From Chaenocephalus aceratus (lineage: Eukaryota; Chordata; Actinopteri; Perciformes; Channichthyidae), in the NCBI GenBank assembly GCA_023974075.1, contig CM043787.1:34319718-34383717 (forward strand): DNA of 64,000 nucleotides, in the 5' to 3' direction. The translations under genes and the position numbers were made by a program. Each line of letters begins with the position of its first letter. Positions within the stretch are counted from its first letter, which is position 1. This document shows, one piece after another, positions 13,548 through 26,779 of the stretch. The notes beneath the pieces are model-generated. The model saw only the letters and a program-made list of their open reading frames with translations. It was not told the origin of the DNA and did not search any database.

Positions 13548-14704
13548 GGCTGTCCCGAATACCATTTTTCGGGCTCCGGATATTCGGTAGTAATCAGCAG
13601 CGAATATTCGAATATTCGGTGCGGAAAGATTTTTTTTTTTTTTTTTTTTTTTATAAATAACGTTTTTTTTTTTACAAAAACATTTCATAACACGCTCCGA
13701 GACACCTGACAACATGCTGTTAAGCAGAAGTGCATAAAGAGCATACTATTACGATTTATATTTATTTATTGTCTCAGTACTCGCATACATTAAAACTAAA
13801 TGTGTCCTCTGCATTTAACCGAGCCGCAGTGCAGCGCCTGGGGACCAAATCTGGTTCCAAATTACGTTTTACAACCTGAAGATACAAAACACATATTTAT
13901 GTTATAACAACAATGCTTTTAATAACATAGCCGTAACAGTAGGCCTAACAGTGTAATACTTGTTACCGATACAGTAAACAGTATTTAAATAAATGAAGAA
14001 CGAAAAATAAATGAACGAACTGTATGCCAATAATTGCCTTTAAGTCCCAGATGTTCCCACATTGCTCCTATTATTTTCACAATTTGGATCAAATTGAAAA
14101 ACTAATATAAAATAACAATTCGGTTGCTTGCTTGCAACTATTTTCCAAGCAAAGTAATTGCACGATTGTATCATGTGTAACGTTACTGTGTAAACGGCGG
14201 ATAAAGCAGCTTCATCATGGCAACTTGACAATAGCTAAGCTAAACTAAGCTAGGCTAGTACTTACAGCATCCGGTGACTTTTCAGAGTTGTTGTGCCACC
14301 GTGGTAGGCCAGTTTCTTGTCGCATATTTGGCACACTGCCTTCTTCTTACCATCGTCCAATTTAAAATGGTCCAACACAGCTGAAGTCTTCGGCATTTTG
14401 TGTTCAGGTGTGTGAAACGACTCCGAGGTGAAGCGAGGTGAAGCGTGCCGTTTGCATTCGTGACTGTGAGTGAACTGTCAGGAGCACAGGCTGAGATTGT
14501 ATATATTTCCGCATTTTAACAGTGCAATTCAAAAGTATAAATATAGTATAAGAATATGGAAATTCGCCTTTATTGATAGCATACATTTAGGAAAACATTT
14601 GAATTGAAAATAAATAAAAAAACGAATATCCGAATAATGAAATTAAAACCCGAATAGTTGACCAACGAACGAATATTCGAATAGTCGAATATTCGGGTAC
14701 AGCC
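13548..14704 (-). mobile_element. hAT DNA transposon, internally deleted (copy C)
   Basis: The terminal repeats are GGCTGTCCCGAATA at the left and TATTCGGGTACAGCC at the right (one extra base at the right). Immediately inside both ends are clustered GAATATTCG/CGAATAGTCG words. A BED zinc-finger exon lies on the minus strand at 14266-14396. I could not find a clean 8-bp target duplication: the flanks ATTGTGTG and GTGTTTAA share only GTGT in offset. The boundaries are therefore set by the terminal repeats alone. The long T runs at about 13630-13675 are internal. Confidence 0.78.
14266..14396 (-). pseudogene. BED zinc-finger first exon of hAT transposase (copy C)
   Basis: From an ATG at 14396 the minus strand encodes MPKTSAVLDHF, then CQIC (C-x2-C), then GGTTTLKSHRML. 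The sequence ends at a near-perfect splice donor, GTAAGT (14260-14265). This is the layout of a BED finger whose last histidine would come from the next exon. Exon 1 is open and undamaged over about 43 codons, which is too short for automatic frame calling. I could not find a following exon with the catalytic DDE/dimerisation region within the element, so the copy is non-autonomous. Confidence 0.7.
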
Positions 14705-16049
14705 GTGTTTAATGCACAGAAAATAAAGCTTAATGTAAAAGCAGCATTTAGGAACAATCTTACATTTTATTTGCGTTTTATCATAAACACTTAAAAGTGT
14801 TCGCGTGAGAGGTGAGGTGAGGTTGGCAGAGATATATGGGGGAAAATGGCTTTTTATTTACGGCCTGCTACTATTGCTCCACCCTAACCAGCCGCAGGCT
14901 AAATAGAAAAAGACAGCAATTCTATGCACAAGTGCCATGTTGTCTCATCTAACATCAAATCATGTGCCAGCTCTGTTTATCCCAGCAAAACTGCAAGGCC
15001 TTTAACACAGATAAATTATGAAGTGACTACAAGACTCTTAATTACCCCATCTACCCACTCTGAATAATGCAGGGTTCTGCTTACAACCATGTTAGTGCAC
15101 GTTCATTGCATGCAATAGTTAACAAAACTGCTTAACACAGCCCTGGGCTCCCGAGAACTGGTGTGTATTTCAGGATTAAACTCATTAGTGGTGTGTCTGC
15201 ATGTGTGAGTACAAAGACGTTTATGCTTCCATTGACTATGGCATGTGGCGCATGCTTAATGCAGCCGTTTAGAAAGTGACATGTGGCAGTGGACATGTTT
15301 ACCCTCTGGCACTTGTCTCTGGTTCATCAGGCGTGAGAGGGCAGGGGCTTCTGCACGAGCATCTGTTAGTAAGAGTGGAGTCAAGTTCAGTGAAGCAGAA
15401 GATATACACAAATACAAAGACACATGTACATACCTGAACGGCAAGGACTGCCACTAAAAATGGGATAATATAGTTGTGTTGCCAGGACAGTGAATGTATC
15501 TGTTGTGCGATGATACTGTAGACATGAGACAAAGATAGATGCACAGAGCTTGGCCTTCATGTTGACATAGCAAGTGTCTCTTTGCTGCTGGTCCATGCAA
15601 AGGCACATTGGGGTACATCTTGCTAAGAAGCAGTGATTTCAAGTTCAAGCTGGCTACAATTAAATGATTTGTGTCAAGTTTGTATTGCAAAGTCATTCGC
15701 ATAAATAGCAACTTGCATGCATATTCTGCAGTCACTAAAGGCCACATGGACCTCTAAACAGGTGAGCTTTATGAGCTTGCAGTTATTAAATGGGAAGTGT
15801 GGACTGTTGTGAAATTCAATGTAGTCCTCATTCTCCTTTCTGATAATTCCACAGTGTCCAGATTATCACTTGGTCCACCATCCATCTCTTAGTGACTCTA
15901 CCAGCACTGTCCACAGCTGACAACATACTGTATGCTGTTTGTTGCAAAACAAAGAAAGTTTGTGATGTTAGTGGAGATCCTTGGTTGTGCTAAAGGTAAG
16001 CAGAAGTCTGTCCTTAAACCATTGATACTACTTACATCAACCACTTTTC
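14705..16049. other. Unique DNA without recognisable genes
   Basis: Several overlapping minus-strand frames at 15256-15747 and 15898-16245 have no recognisable domains. They lie in sequence of ordinary composition and are treated as chance. Confidence 0.4.
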
Positions 16050-16504
16050 TTTTTGCCGCTGCTTTTAATTGAAACTGAGCGGTTGTGTTTCGTTTTTGGT
16101 TAATGAACATTTGGGGCGAGTAACCCCAGGGAATCAGTGTCTGGGGACTTTGTCCTGGCTGGTTTTCTCTGTGTATGCTGCTCGGGACGTATGTGCCATT
16201 CAAGCGTACACAGCTCATGTTCGGAGAAACCTTAAAGAAAGGCATCAGTCAAATGGAACTTCTGTGTGAACTATTCATATCTTAACACTGTAACTTTGTA
16301 TTCATGTACTTTTTATTCATGTACTTTTTATTCATGTACTTTTTATTCATGTATTTTTTCTTTTAAAGTTTCTTTTATTATCTTTTCTTTTTAATGACTG
16401 TTTTTAAATGCCTTTGTCTGAATGTCTTTCATTTTTGTAAGGCACCTTGAATTGCCTTGTGTTGAAAGGTGCTATATAAATAAACTTGCCTTGCCTTGCC
16501 TTAC
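16050..16504 (+). mobile_element. LINE 3'-end repeat, copy 2 (long form)
   Basis: This is the same repeat as 11172-11375, but it keeps about 200 extra bases between 'ttaattgaa' and 'ctattcatatcttaac'. It ends in 'ctatataaataaacttgcc' followed by TTGCC repeats. The orientation and tail are those of a 5'-truncated non-LTR retrotransposon 3' end. The extra block has a 66-codon plus frame that I do not recognise. Confidence 0.7.
16301..16356 (+). repeat. 15-bp tandem repeat inside LINE tail copy 2
   Basis: The unit TTCATGTACTTTTTA occurs about three and a half times in a row. The sister copy at 11.2 kb has a single unit, so the expansion is local to this copy. Confidence 0.85.
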
Positions 16505-17072
16505 ATCACCGATAAGTTCTGATGGCTGGTTTGACAACCTGTTATGGTTATCACCTTGTTGGATTTGAACAGAAAAGTGACGCATAGCCTCCTGATACAA
16601 TGCAGTAGGCCTTGTGCACAGTTGAGTGCAGAGATGAGTCGATAATGATGTCATTCCGCACAGCAAAGGTGTTCTGAAAAAGGATTATGAAACTATTGCA
16701 GATTTAATAGAAAATACACATTAACCAAATGTATTTAAAAGGCTGAGTTTTGAGGCATCTTCAGGTTGGCTTAAAGACTTCTGAACTTTTTACATAATCA
16801 GGTGAGCCGTTAAACTGTAAAGGTCCCATTTGTTGCTATTATTGCTTTAGAATATTGCTTCACCATATTGCTTTATAACTATAATTTTTTCGTAGATTGT
16901 TGTTTGTACATTATGTGTAATCCTGGTTGGTGCAGGATTCTCGTGTCTGCAAATATACAGAGGATGAAGTAAAACAAATAGTTATCCAAGATAATGCAGG
17001 CTTAATCAGACTTTTAATTCAACTTATTATCTATTTTACGTAGTTCACTTAACATTTAAGCCTTAAAACATA
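16505..17072. other. AT-rich unique DNA
   Basis: I see no gene, repeat end or motif cluster here. Confidence 0.4.
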
Positions 17073-17790
17073 TATCCTCCTGAGACCCACCCATTCATTT
17101 TTGTCCTCTGTGGAGGACATTTGGTTTTGGTCCATAACTATGAGGTTATACATGCCTTTAAGTCCAATTGTAGTCCACAGAGGACATCCTGGGCGTTTCA
17201 AACATATGACATATGTGGGGGTGTGGCTTTGAAAAAGATAATTTCATTGTATTTCAAAATGGCATCCATCAACACTATTTATAGAAAGAGAAATGGTAAG
17301 TTTGTAATTTTGTAATTACCAGTGTTGTGAGGTCAATATTTTTTATTAATTATAGTAAGGGAACATCTTAGGAGTTAGTGTAGTGAGTTTTCAGAGCAGT
17401 GTAATACTTATTTGACCTAAAACTAAATGTTTTATGAATGTCCTCTGAGGAGGACATGGGAATTTGCTAACCTTTTATTTCCCCCATTTTACACAACACA
17501 AATGGAGTCCACTATGGGCCAAAACTAACACGTAGGTTTCTGTAGGGTCATGGCAGACGGAGGCAGTGGGAAAACATACATCAAGTGTCAGATGTATCTC
17601 TGCATTTAAAAAAAGGATGGAGTACTACAAATGACACCTGATGTCCTCTACAGAGGACACACAATAAAACTAAAATAAAAAAATATATTTTTTGTTTGTG
17701 TTAGTCATTATGTTAATAACACCCTAAAGACATGTGTGATCTACAAAAAAAGGAAATTTGAAACCTTTTCCTTTCTGGGTCTTAGGAATA
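17073..17790 (+). mobile_element. Small terminal-inverted-repeat element with palindromic GTCCTC motifs
   Basis: The left end TATCCTCCTGAGACCCA and the complement of the right end TATTCCTAAGACCCA form an imperfect inverted repeat. Four palindromic words lie inside: GTCCTC..GAGGAC at 17103-17118 and 17440-17455, GTCC..GGAC at 17173-17185, and GTCCTCT..AGAGGAC at 17643-17658. A short coding start precedes a perfect GTAAGT donor at 17296. I infer a non-autonomous cut-and-paste transposon that retains its first exon. The start resembles that of piggyBac-derived proteins, but I found no TTAA flank, so the superfamily is open. Confidence 0.6.
17259..17295 (+). pseudogene. Possible first coding exon of a transposase
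   Basis: ATG at 17259 opens MASINTIYRKRNG. It runs straight into the consensus splice donor GTAAGT (17296-17301). It lies between the palindromes of the element at 17073-17790. Start, basic patch and donor together suggest a real exon, but no downstream exon was found and the match to any family is weak. Confidence 0.3.
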
Positions 17791-20700
17791 AGCATATTGT
17801 GTGTTTCAGTATAGTGTAGTCTTAAAAGCTTTAGCAGAAGTCACATTATAAGAAAAGAAAAGAGGATTGAGGAATGCAAAATAAAAAAAGTCTTGGTCGG
17901 TGTAATGTTGTTTCTCCCTTCTCAGGACAACATACTGGATGGTCTGGCAAATGTATTCTGCTCTATGTTTTTTATAGATACTGTGGGCTTACATTAGTCC
18001 CTTATGAGTCACATATACATACTAGTCCTACAGTTGCATAGTTACAGCTAATATGATCATCATAATTATTCTGAAAAATCCAGTGACAGAATCATTGAAG
18101 CAGATGAGATTATTGAAAGAATGAGGGAGCATCAGAACACCAAGTTAATGTTAAGAGAAAATAAGTGCCTAAACGAAGCAAATCATAATTTATACACGAT
18201 GTGAGCATTATTAAACGCCAGATTTAACAAAACACGCAGTATACACTCATATACAGTACACACCTATTGAATAAACAACTAACAAGTGACTACCACCTTG
18301 CCCAAAACAAATCTGACCCCTGTCATAACAGACTATTCACATTGACCCTTTTAACTTCCATAAGGTGCTTATATCTTACCACAACCAAAATGGAGATTGT
18401 ATTCCAATTGAAGAGCTATTACATCATTACAAAGAGAGAGAGAGAGCAGACCCTTTTTAATGCTGTGTGCTTTTAAATAAGATTGCTCCATCATTCATGC
18501 TTAGACTGTATTTATGGATATACCTATTTGCGTCTCTGTGATTTCAGATGCTGTTACCCATAATGCTTAAACCTTCATGCTAGTGGAACAAGATTGCCAC
18601 TTTTATGGGAATATCTTGTGCTGAAATAAATCCTCACCTGCTAATGTGTGCTGATGGGTCAAGGGGTATAATGATTTTGAAGGGAGCTTTCAGTGAGAGT
18701 AGCAATCTAGCCCTGCTTTCATGTATGCCTTTCCTTGAAAATGCACTATGTACTGTACCATCACAGTTAACCCATATATTGTTACTATGTTCTAAACTTC
18801 ACCCACCTAGTTTATAAAATACTTTATAGGCTGATACCTGATCAACAAGAACACTACCACAACAGTGGTGACTCACATCAAATATAATGCTATTAATGAT
18901 TGATTGAATGTATTGATGAATACAATTCGAAGATAAATTGTATTTTGTTTCGTTTGATTTTTGGTTAACCCTCAATGCGCTAAGCCTTGGCACCCTGAAC
19001 AGACCTTTGCATTCACCGCCCGATCACATGATAGCCCTATAAAACAATGGCACCCCCGATGCTCACCAGACTTTTTAACACCGCCACGCTGATAACAGAC
19101 GCAGAAAACATTGAAAACCTTCATCTCCTTTCAGAGTGGATCTCCCTCTAAACATTTCTTGTTAAAGTTCTCAGGATGCTCGCTCATTCAGCTTTCGGAA
19201 GGGAGGCAGCGGTATCCAAGGGAGAAGACCCTCACACTTGTAAGGAAGTTTCTGCAGCTCCTCTGCATCCTCAATGACAAACCAATACCACACACTCCTG
19301 ACTCTACACTCACTATTTGTTTATCCGAAGCCAATGATGCATTGTGCGGTGGTATTAAGGACTGACACACAGCTGATCCAAGACATGCCCATTGTGCTGA
19401 TCAAGCAAAAGGTTTCTTGGTCATTTAGCCCAATCCCAGAAGCATTGCCTCATGGTGTGATGGCTGAGAGGAAGACACTGAGAAGCTTATGTGGTTAGGC
19501 TGCGGGACCCCCAGTTGGATGGTGCACAGGGACCTTGCCACCTAACCCTTTTTTATAATATCAGCAGTTGGAGTGCATAACATCACTTTGTATTTATTTT
19601 TGGTGTTTTTACAATTGTGAAGACTTTTACGGGGCAAAGCACATATTAAAAAGCGATGCATGCCCAGCTGTCTCCTTAATTCAGTTGCTCAGCTCAAAAT
19701 GGAGTATGGGTGAGCAAATATTAAAGCCTGTTCGAGGGTTATACCTGTTCATAGAGATAGAGGTACATCCAAATAACTAAATTAAACCGTATGCCATTTG
19801 AAGCCATGCACTGTATGATAGCAAATCTTACATTTGAAACCAAATCTTGTTTACAATCTTGTTTTCCCTTTCTATTTTTAGTGTTCAGTACTTTCAGAAA
19901 TCTCTGAGAAAACGAAATTGTGAAACATTCAAACTTCCGTCTCTAATATGTATTTATTTAGTCTATTTACAAAAGATACTCAAACCATCAAAACCTAAAT
20001 AAAAATGTATTTTGTTTCAAAGTGTACTTTACGTGGTCCTTTCAGATGGAACAAAATATTGTTTTTTCCTGAACAACTCCTGCCCAATGTTGTTTAAATT
20101 ACAGTCAACGTTATTGAATGAGGTGAGCTTTGACAGAAAAGCCTAAACACAATAAGAAAAAGAGTATAAAACACATTTAAAGACGGAACACTCCTTTTGA
20201 TTTTAATCAACCTTCAGTTTAAATACATCATACATTGTAAGACCAAACTCTCAAAAAGAATTGTGCTATTGTTCTTATCCTTGTAAGCTGAAATGTGTTA
20301 AAAACGAATAAACAAAGGGACAAATGAATGTTCGAGATAAACTGTGACTCAGATGAGAAAAGGAAAGTGACCCTGCATATGTTCAAGGAAGCTGTGTAGT
20401 GCATGTTGCTGGCTCAGTCCACCAGAATACAACTATTTCCACAGGTTCACAATTATTAAGATGCTTTAGCTCAATGAAGGTGATATCTCTGTGGAAGTTG
20501 TTGTTGTTGTGTCCAGCCAATATACAGTGTGAAAACAGTTCTATTTAGACCTGCATATGTACCGTTAGCATTAGCCAATATTTGCCATTTCATTACGTTT
20601 GTTGAGCACAGGAGTCACAGGGAACACCATGAAGACAATTCCTAGCTTATGTGACATGTTTCTTTTTGGCTTAAAGTCAAAAGCTGCTTTTAGTGTCATT

Positions 20701-22800
20701 GGTGGTTCAATGTTTTCTAAAATGTATTCCTATGGCAAAAACAACATAACGGAAACAAAAAGGGTGTAACGTCTGGACCATAGGAAATGAAACCTGTGAT
20801 TGTTATAAGAACCAAGGGTCTCCTTAAAATAATTGTTTTTCAAGTGTGATGTTTTAATTAGAGATTATGCTGCAAGAATTGTTTTAAAGCGAAACTCTAG
20901 AGAAAATATTTCTTACAGACCAACAATACATTTATCTATGTTGAGAATGTTTCTATTGAAATTGACTTTTAAAAATGTTGGAATGACTTTTTTTTCTTTG
21001 GAAACTTGCTGTTTTAGGCAACTCTTATGCCAACTCATAACCACTTCGATAATGTTGAAAGTACATGACATCATAGAAGTATAACAAAGTATGTGGCCAT
21101 ATAAAAACAAACAAACCTAAAACTGTATTTCGTCATTCACCATTAACTTATTAACTCAACAAAATATATATATTTATTATTTTGTATAAAAAGTATTATT
21201 GTTAATATTTTAGATGTTACTAAAATCACTGCAACTAAAATATAGTTCTGAAAGTAATATTTTAACTCATATTTAAAAAAGTAAAATAAAGTGTTTCAGT
21301 TCACATACAAATAAAGTAAACCATCACAGCCTGAATGTGACATTTCCAATGCATATTAAGATACTGGATTCAAATCCAAATCTAAATATCAGTCATTCAT
21401 TAGAGATAATGAAAGGTCTGCGCGGTATAATAAGCTGCCGGTTGAATGCTAATTCAAGAAAATAATTGATTGCATGAATACCATGCACTCAGTTAATGAC
21501 TCTTAGCAATTTCACAGCATTGTAATACACAAGGAAAACATGTTAATAAAAAATTGCAGAGAGCGAACCTAGTAGACAAAAAATACCTCGGTAATAATCT
21601 TGACATTCTACTTAAGAAAGGTCCGAGTTGGAATTAGCGACACCAACCAAATCAAGTGTGAGAGAAAAATAATCGGAGCCAAAAGGTGAAATTACAGAAC
21701 GCTAGAGAAGGTTGGTATTTCCATGGGAGGGTCCACTTTCTTCTTCTAATCCTGAGTCCGGATGCTAGTGGTGAGAAGATGACACACTCCATTTATTTAG
21801 GTGTGTGTGTCTCTCTGCATGTGTCGAAAAAATAAAAGGAGACATCATGCTGACTAACATAATGTAATCTCCTTTGTCTCTTCCTCTCTCTAATGAGCAC
21901 ACGTGCCCTTACGCACACGTACACACTCCACATCTCTGCTGCCTTACATGTAATGTCCAACAAGGAGGGAACAGATGCCCCTTCAGAATAAAGGGGGAGG
22001 CGGGCACACTCACTGCATTTGTGTGCAATGGGTTCTTGGTAAAAATATGCTTTTTACCATCAGAAGCTCGTCCAAGTGTGAGGAAACGTAGAAAGAGTGC
22101 ATTCCATCTTCCAGTACATTGGCAACTGATGCAAAAATATGACAAAATAAATAATCTGTGGCCTTGAGGAGGAATTCTGAAAAAAAAAAATAGTTTTTGT
22201 TTATGTCCTCAATGAACTGGAGTGAAGTTGCGAAAGCCGTTTCTCCAACGCAGTCCCCTGTGGCTTTTTTTTTCTCCGGAACAATGTTGAATCATCTCTT
22301 TAGCCATTAGCCTCACACCAACTATGCAAAGCAGGCCAATCAACACAAACGATAGATCGTAATAAAATAATAGCAGCAAACAGAATCCTGATGGGTAATG
22401 AGAAGCCCAAACAACTGGTGTGCCATTTCTATCACACATCAGGATGTGTCTGGTCCTAGTTTCCCTGGATACAGCCTGGAAGCTCTGTGCTGGGCTTGGC
22501 TGGGCTGAGTGGTGGCATCCAGGGTACTAGTGGAGTCTGACTGGAGCCCACACACACACATGCCTTCAGATGCAGCCTCTCTCTCCTTCTGTGTTTCTCT
22601 CTCCTCTCCATCCCACCCAGCTGCCTGCATCCAACTGACTCATGAGGAAATCCTCTACAAGGGGTAAAAGCTGCCAGCCTTGAAAAAAAAATGTAAAAAG
22701 CGGGCATCAAAGAGAAGGGAAAGAGCCAAAACAGAGGTACAAGACAAAAAGCAGTCAGAAATTGTTGTCGCTCCGCCCAGTCGCAATCTTCCGCTTTGTT
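17791..22800. other. AT-rich unique DNA
   Basis: No recognisable gene or transposon is present. A (GA)n run lies at 18434-18446. Many short frames exist at 18.2-19.8 kb and 21.9-22.7 kb, but none shows a domain. Confidence 0.4.
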
Positions 22801-23109
22801 TTTTCTCTCATTTTATTTAGTTTCGCAGTTGTTTTAGCGAATTAGCATCTGCTACTGAGCCTTTGTAGAGGGATTTATGTGCCCCCCTACACATTTATCC
22901 CATACCACCCGTCCCCGCCCCTTGCCTGCTTTCATATCCCCCAGTCAGTCTGCTCGACAAGTTTTTCCCACCCAGTCACAGTACCCAGCCAGCAACCCCT
23001 TTTTGTGGGTGTGCTTGTTTGGTGGGTCTGGTCTGTAAGTGTGTTGCATGTCGTGCCAGCTTGGATAGGAGGAGAGATGAGGAGGAAAAAAAACTCTTTG
23101 TAAGTTATG

Positions 23110-23800
23110 GGAACACTGTGAGACAGATGCAGGCGCTAATAAATTATACGGTTCATTTGCATATTCCTGGCATAAGACATTATGCTAATACTGGTCTATT
23201 TGCATAATGGATTCCTCTTGTTTCCTCAATTGCTGCTTTTATTTTAAGATGATAATAATAATTAAAAAAAAGATTGGGAAAAAAGACAGAAGCCATTTGA
23301 GCCCTATGTCGCCGCTTGCCACTGCTCTTCTGAAGCATTGGAAAGAGAGACTCGAAAGAGTACAACATTCTGTGCTCAGATAATCTTTAATTATCCAGCC
23401 ATGCAAAGCTCGAAAAATAAAATGTGTAATACATAAACAGACATAGGAGAGAGAATGAATTGAATAATTAATATAGCAATTGCATGAAGTATGCGGCATG
23501 ATATTTGCGAGAGTTCGTACATTTCTCTCTTAATTAGTCTCTTCTGCATTGACCATAAAAGCAAGCCACAACATCGCTAATTAACGGCAGTATGCATGCA
23601 CTCTTCAGAGGGAGGGGGATTCATTAAATAATCCAACTATTATTTATTTCCGCTTTTAACCTCATCAGCTGCGTACCAAATTACAAATTAAAAACATAGA
23701 CGAAAGAGCAAAAGCAGATCTGACCAAGATAATTATTTAATCAAATATGCGCCAGGGCACCACTAATGACACAATCGCTAATGAGTTGAGAAAAGATAAT
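23110..23800. promoter_or_regulatory. Enhancer-like conserved-DNA candidate 1
   Basis: The octamer ATTTGCAT occurs at 23155-23162 and 23198-23205. Many TAATTA, TTAATTA, CTAATTA and ATTAA words follow to about 23790, with hardly any repeats. POU/homeobox word density in a gene desert is typical of vertebrate developmental enhancers. Conservation was not tested. Confidence 0.35.
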
Positions 23801-24447
23801 TATCACATATACAAAGCTTTAAAAACAAAAAAATCCGAATAGACAGAAATGTATTAACAAACCCTTTGTGTCGTTTCTTATCCATGTCCTACAAAAGTAA
23901 CGGCAAAGCAGATGGTCACAGATCCAGCTTTAAAAGTGATCGTCATATAATTAAAGACAATTACAAACAGAGACAGAGCGAGAGAAAGCAGAGTCGTGTA
24001 GAGCTGGAAGAGAGGTTGGGAGACAAGTAAATCAATAAAAGAATGGAGGGTGGTAGAAAAAGGACTTGGATTATTTATCAAAATACAAGGACAACACTGA
24101 GCGGTCGGATCAGTCAGCAAAGCATCAACTTGTATCAGTTAAAGCAAAAAAGCAGCTTGAAATTCTATAGTTATCTGTATGTGCCATGTACTGTGGCACG
24201 TACAGGGAAAGCTCAATGTTGTTTTTGTTGCAGTACACTAGGTCTGCAATTTGTGGTTCGAGGCTCTCTCTTTCTCCATCTAGGACGAATAAAAGCAAGG
24301 GTAAAGCAGAAACACAGTTAATGCCTGGCACTCCGGTTACACGGCAGGGCGCAAAGCAGCAAGCCAGCCGGCTTATGAGAACTGTTAGACAAAATCATCA
24401 GCTTTTAGAATCAATTAACCCAAATGTTAATTAATGTCAAGCCCATA

Positions 24448-24575
24448 GTAGGAAAAAAAAGGGAGATGGAAGGCGGGTGTACTGGGCACGTGGAAGGAAA
24501 GCTAGTGAGAGGAGGAGGGTGGGTAAGAGAGGGACTAAGAGAGAAAGGGGATGGGCAAATAAGGGAAACAAGGAG
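24448..24575 (+). repeat. Purine-rich tract
   Basis: This is an almost uninterrupted G/A strand of about 125 bases with GGGAGA, AGGAGGAGG and AGAGAGAAAGGGG blocks. It could adopt triplex structure. The frames on both strands here are compositional artefacts. Confidence 0.55.
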
Positions 24576-25489
24576 CGAATGCGGTTGATGGCAGAGAGAA
24601 GTTGGCACAGTGCCATCCATTCAGTGGTAGCACCAAGGCAGACTCCTGCTCGCTCTCTAGAGTAGGTGGTTAGATAAAGCCTGGGAGAGAGAAGGTTCCT
24701 GTTGTCATATTGGTAGCACCACAAGCTTTGAGCATTTTGGATCTTGTTTTTTTAGTTATGTATTTTTTGTGGATGGAGGGGCTGTCTAATATTATTATAC
24801 TATGAAAGTTGCATGGAAGATACATGTCTCGAGACATATCTATCCTTACTTCAGTACCGCATCTGAGGACAAGCAAACGACTGCTGATGAAGGAGTCACC
24901 TACACCTGAGTGAATTGTGGGTGCTGCCATACAGACGGATTGGCCTTTGCAGCATGAGACCATGATGGAGGTACAAGGATGGATATCCAGCACCCGCAAA
25001 TACAGCAAAACTGTATATGACAGAAAATGTGAGACAGGAAGTGGACATACAAAGATGGGTGCTGCATACAGAAGAGCAGGAAATGGAGGAGGCATCCAAT
25101 GGGATTAAAGAAGGATATTGAAATTCAAAAAAGAAGAAGACATAAACAGAAACTTGGGCTGTTTTATTGTTCTAGCGATAACTTGGGGGTGTGGCAGGGG
25201 CAAAAATGGAAGCTCCTCCCACTCGCTCATTCTGGCTCTCTCTCAAACCAGCTCTCTGTGCCAGGCAGCCAGCCAGCCATCTGGGCAGGAGAAGCCATGC
25301 CAACTCATCCGTTAGCAGTGAAGGACGTACCCTCGGAATATACTAGCGATGACAAATGCCATTTCTATCTCACAGTTGACATTTATGGACTTGGGCAAAA
25401 GTCATTGGTTTGGAGGATGCCCAAGGAGCAATCATTTGGCACTTGCGTGTCTCAAGTTGTGTGCCAGCGGGAAAGTGATGGCATCTGGT

Positions 25490-25700
25490 AAGAAAACTGG
25501 CAAAGGAAATGGAATAATAACCACAATTGAGACGGATCGACACAATCGGATATTCTTCACGTTTCAATTGCCGAAAACGAAGGAGACAAGAGCCAACAGA
25601 GACATCAAAGCACCTGATATGACTAATTAGAGAAACATCTGCTTCGTTAATTAATTAGGGCGACACACTCAATCAAAAGGAACAACTTGATTTAGGCTGT
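25490..25700. promoter_or_regulatory. Enhancer-like conserved-DNA candidate 2
   Basis: The block has a balanced composition and contains ACTAATTAGAG, GTTAATTAATTAGGG, TCAATTGC and TTGATTTAGGCTGTCAA. The last resembles a PBX/MEIS-type TGAT..TGTCA arrangement. There are no repeats. The role is inferred from motif content only. Confidence 0.35.
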
Positions 25701-26779
25701 CAACAAAGGATCCATTAAAAAAGGATAAAACAACAACAAAAACAAAAGGAAGACAAAAGCGGCAAACTGTTTTACTATTAGTGGACGGTGTGAAGGGAGT
25801 GTCTCTTTTTGTGCCAACTCCCTTCTCTCTTTACCCCTAAATGTTCCCCAGTGTAAACTGCTAATTCTTATTGCGCTGGATGGCAGCCATATTGACGTAT
25901 ACCATAGGCACTGCTGCAACAGACGCTGCCAACCTGCCAGTGGCTCGCATGCCTGCAAGAGGAGGAGGGGGGGAATGATGGACTTGAGGGACTGTGCCTG
26001 AAGCTCAGTAGCAGCTGTTTACAATGTCACAGACACAAAAGACAAGCAAAAAAGGCAAACATGAGGATGCATACTAATGAACTGCCAAAACAAATTATAA
26101 TCAGTGAGGGACAGGAATTAATTAAAAATGGATCAGACATACCGTTTTCCTTTGAAAGATTTTTTTTCTATGATGGGTACATTTCTTGGAGCCCTTTTTT
26201 AAATAGTCCTAAAAGATCATAAACTTTTATAGCAAGTCAAGCAATAGCAGAGAGGAACGCAGGTATTTATGGGCTTCATCTATATTCCGAGCAATCATCA
26301 TGGACTTCAATTCCCATAGATCTGGAATAGTATCCAGCATCATGAGAGCCCAGTGAGACGGGTGGCACGGACACAACAGGAACTCAGAGGAATTGGTACA
26401 GAAGGCACAGGAACAAGAAGACTACGTGGGTTCAAGAGACACTGAGGGGGAGGTGCTGGCCTGCCTGCAACCAAACTGGGGGTGGTGAGGCCGTGGGAAC
26501 TCATTACATCCTCCACACCCACCCCACATCTCCACTTCTTTCTTGCCCCCTTTTTGCCAACCATTGAAAAGAAGTGATCAAACTCCACCCTTTCAGGATT
26601 TTCCTTCCTGCGCCAAACTATCATAAACAGATGCAACGCAGACTTACCAACTGGTTTGAGTTTCAGTTCGGGTACTATCTGGGTCCGGAGGTACGTTTCT
26701 GTTGTTCCCGCAAAGTCGGCTGGCAGCGGGCACGGAGCCAAGGATGGGCATCGCTGCAAAGACACACAACGGAGGCTTT

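Noticed and set aside
13540..14712. 8-bp target duplication for hAT copy C
   Set aside because: The flanks ATTGTGTG and GTGTTTAA do not match beyond an offset GTGT, so no duplication is claimed.
24670..25095. 141-codon minus-strand frame
   Set aside because: Three frames overlap here and none has a motif.
26340..26765. 141-codon minus-strand frame
   Set aside because: It has no domain and a biased Pro/Ser/Arg composition in G+C-richer DNA. I could not support it as a gene.
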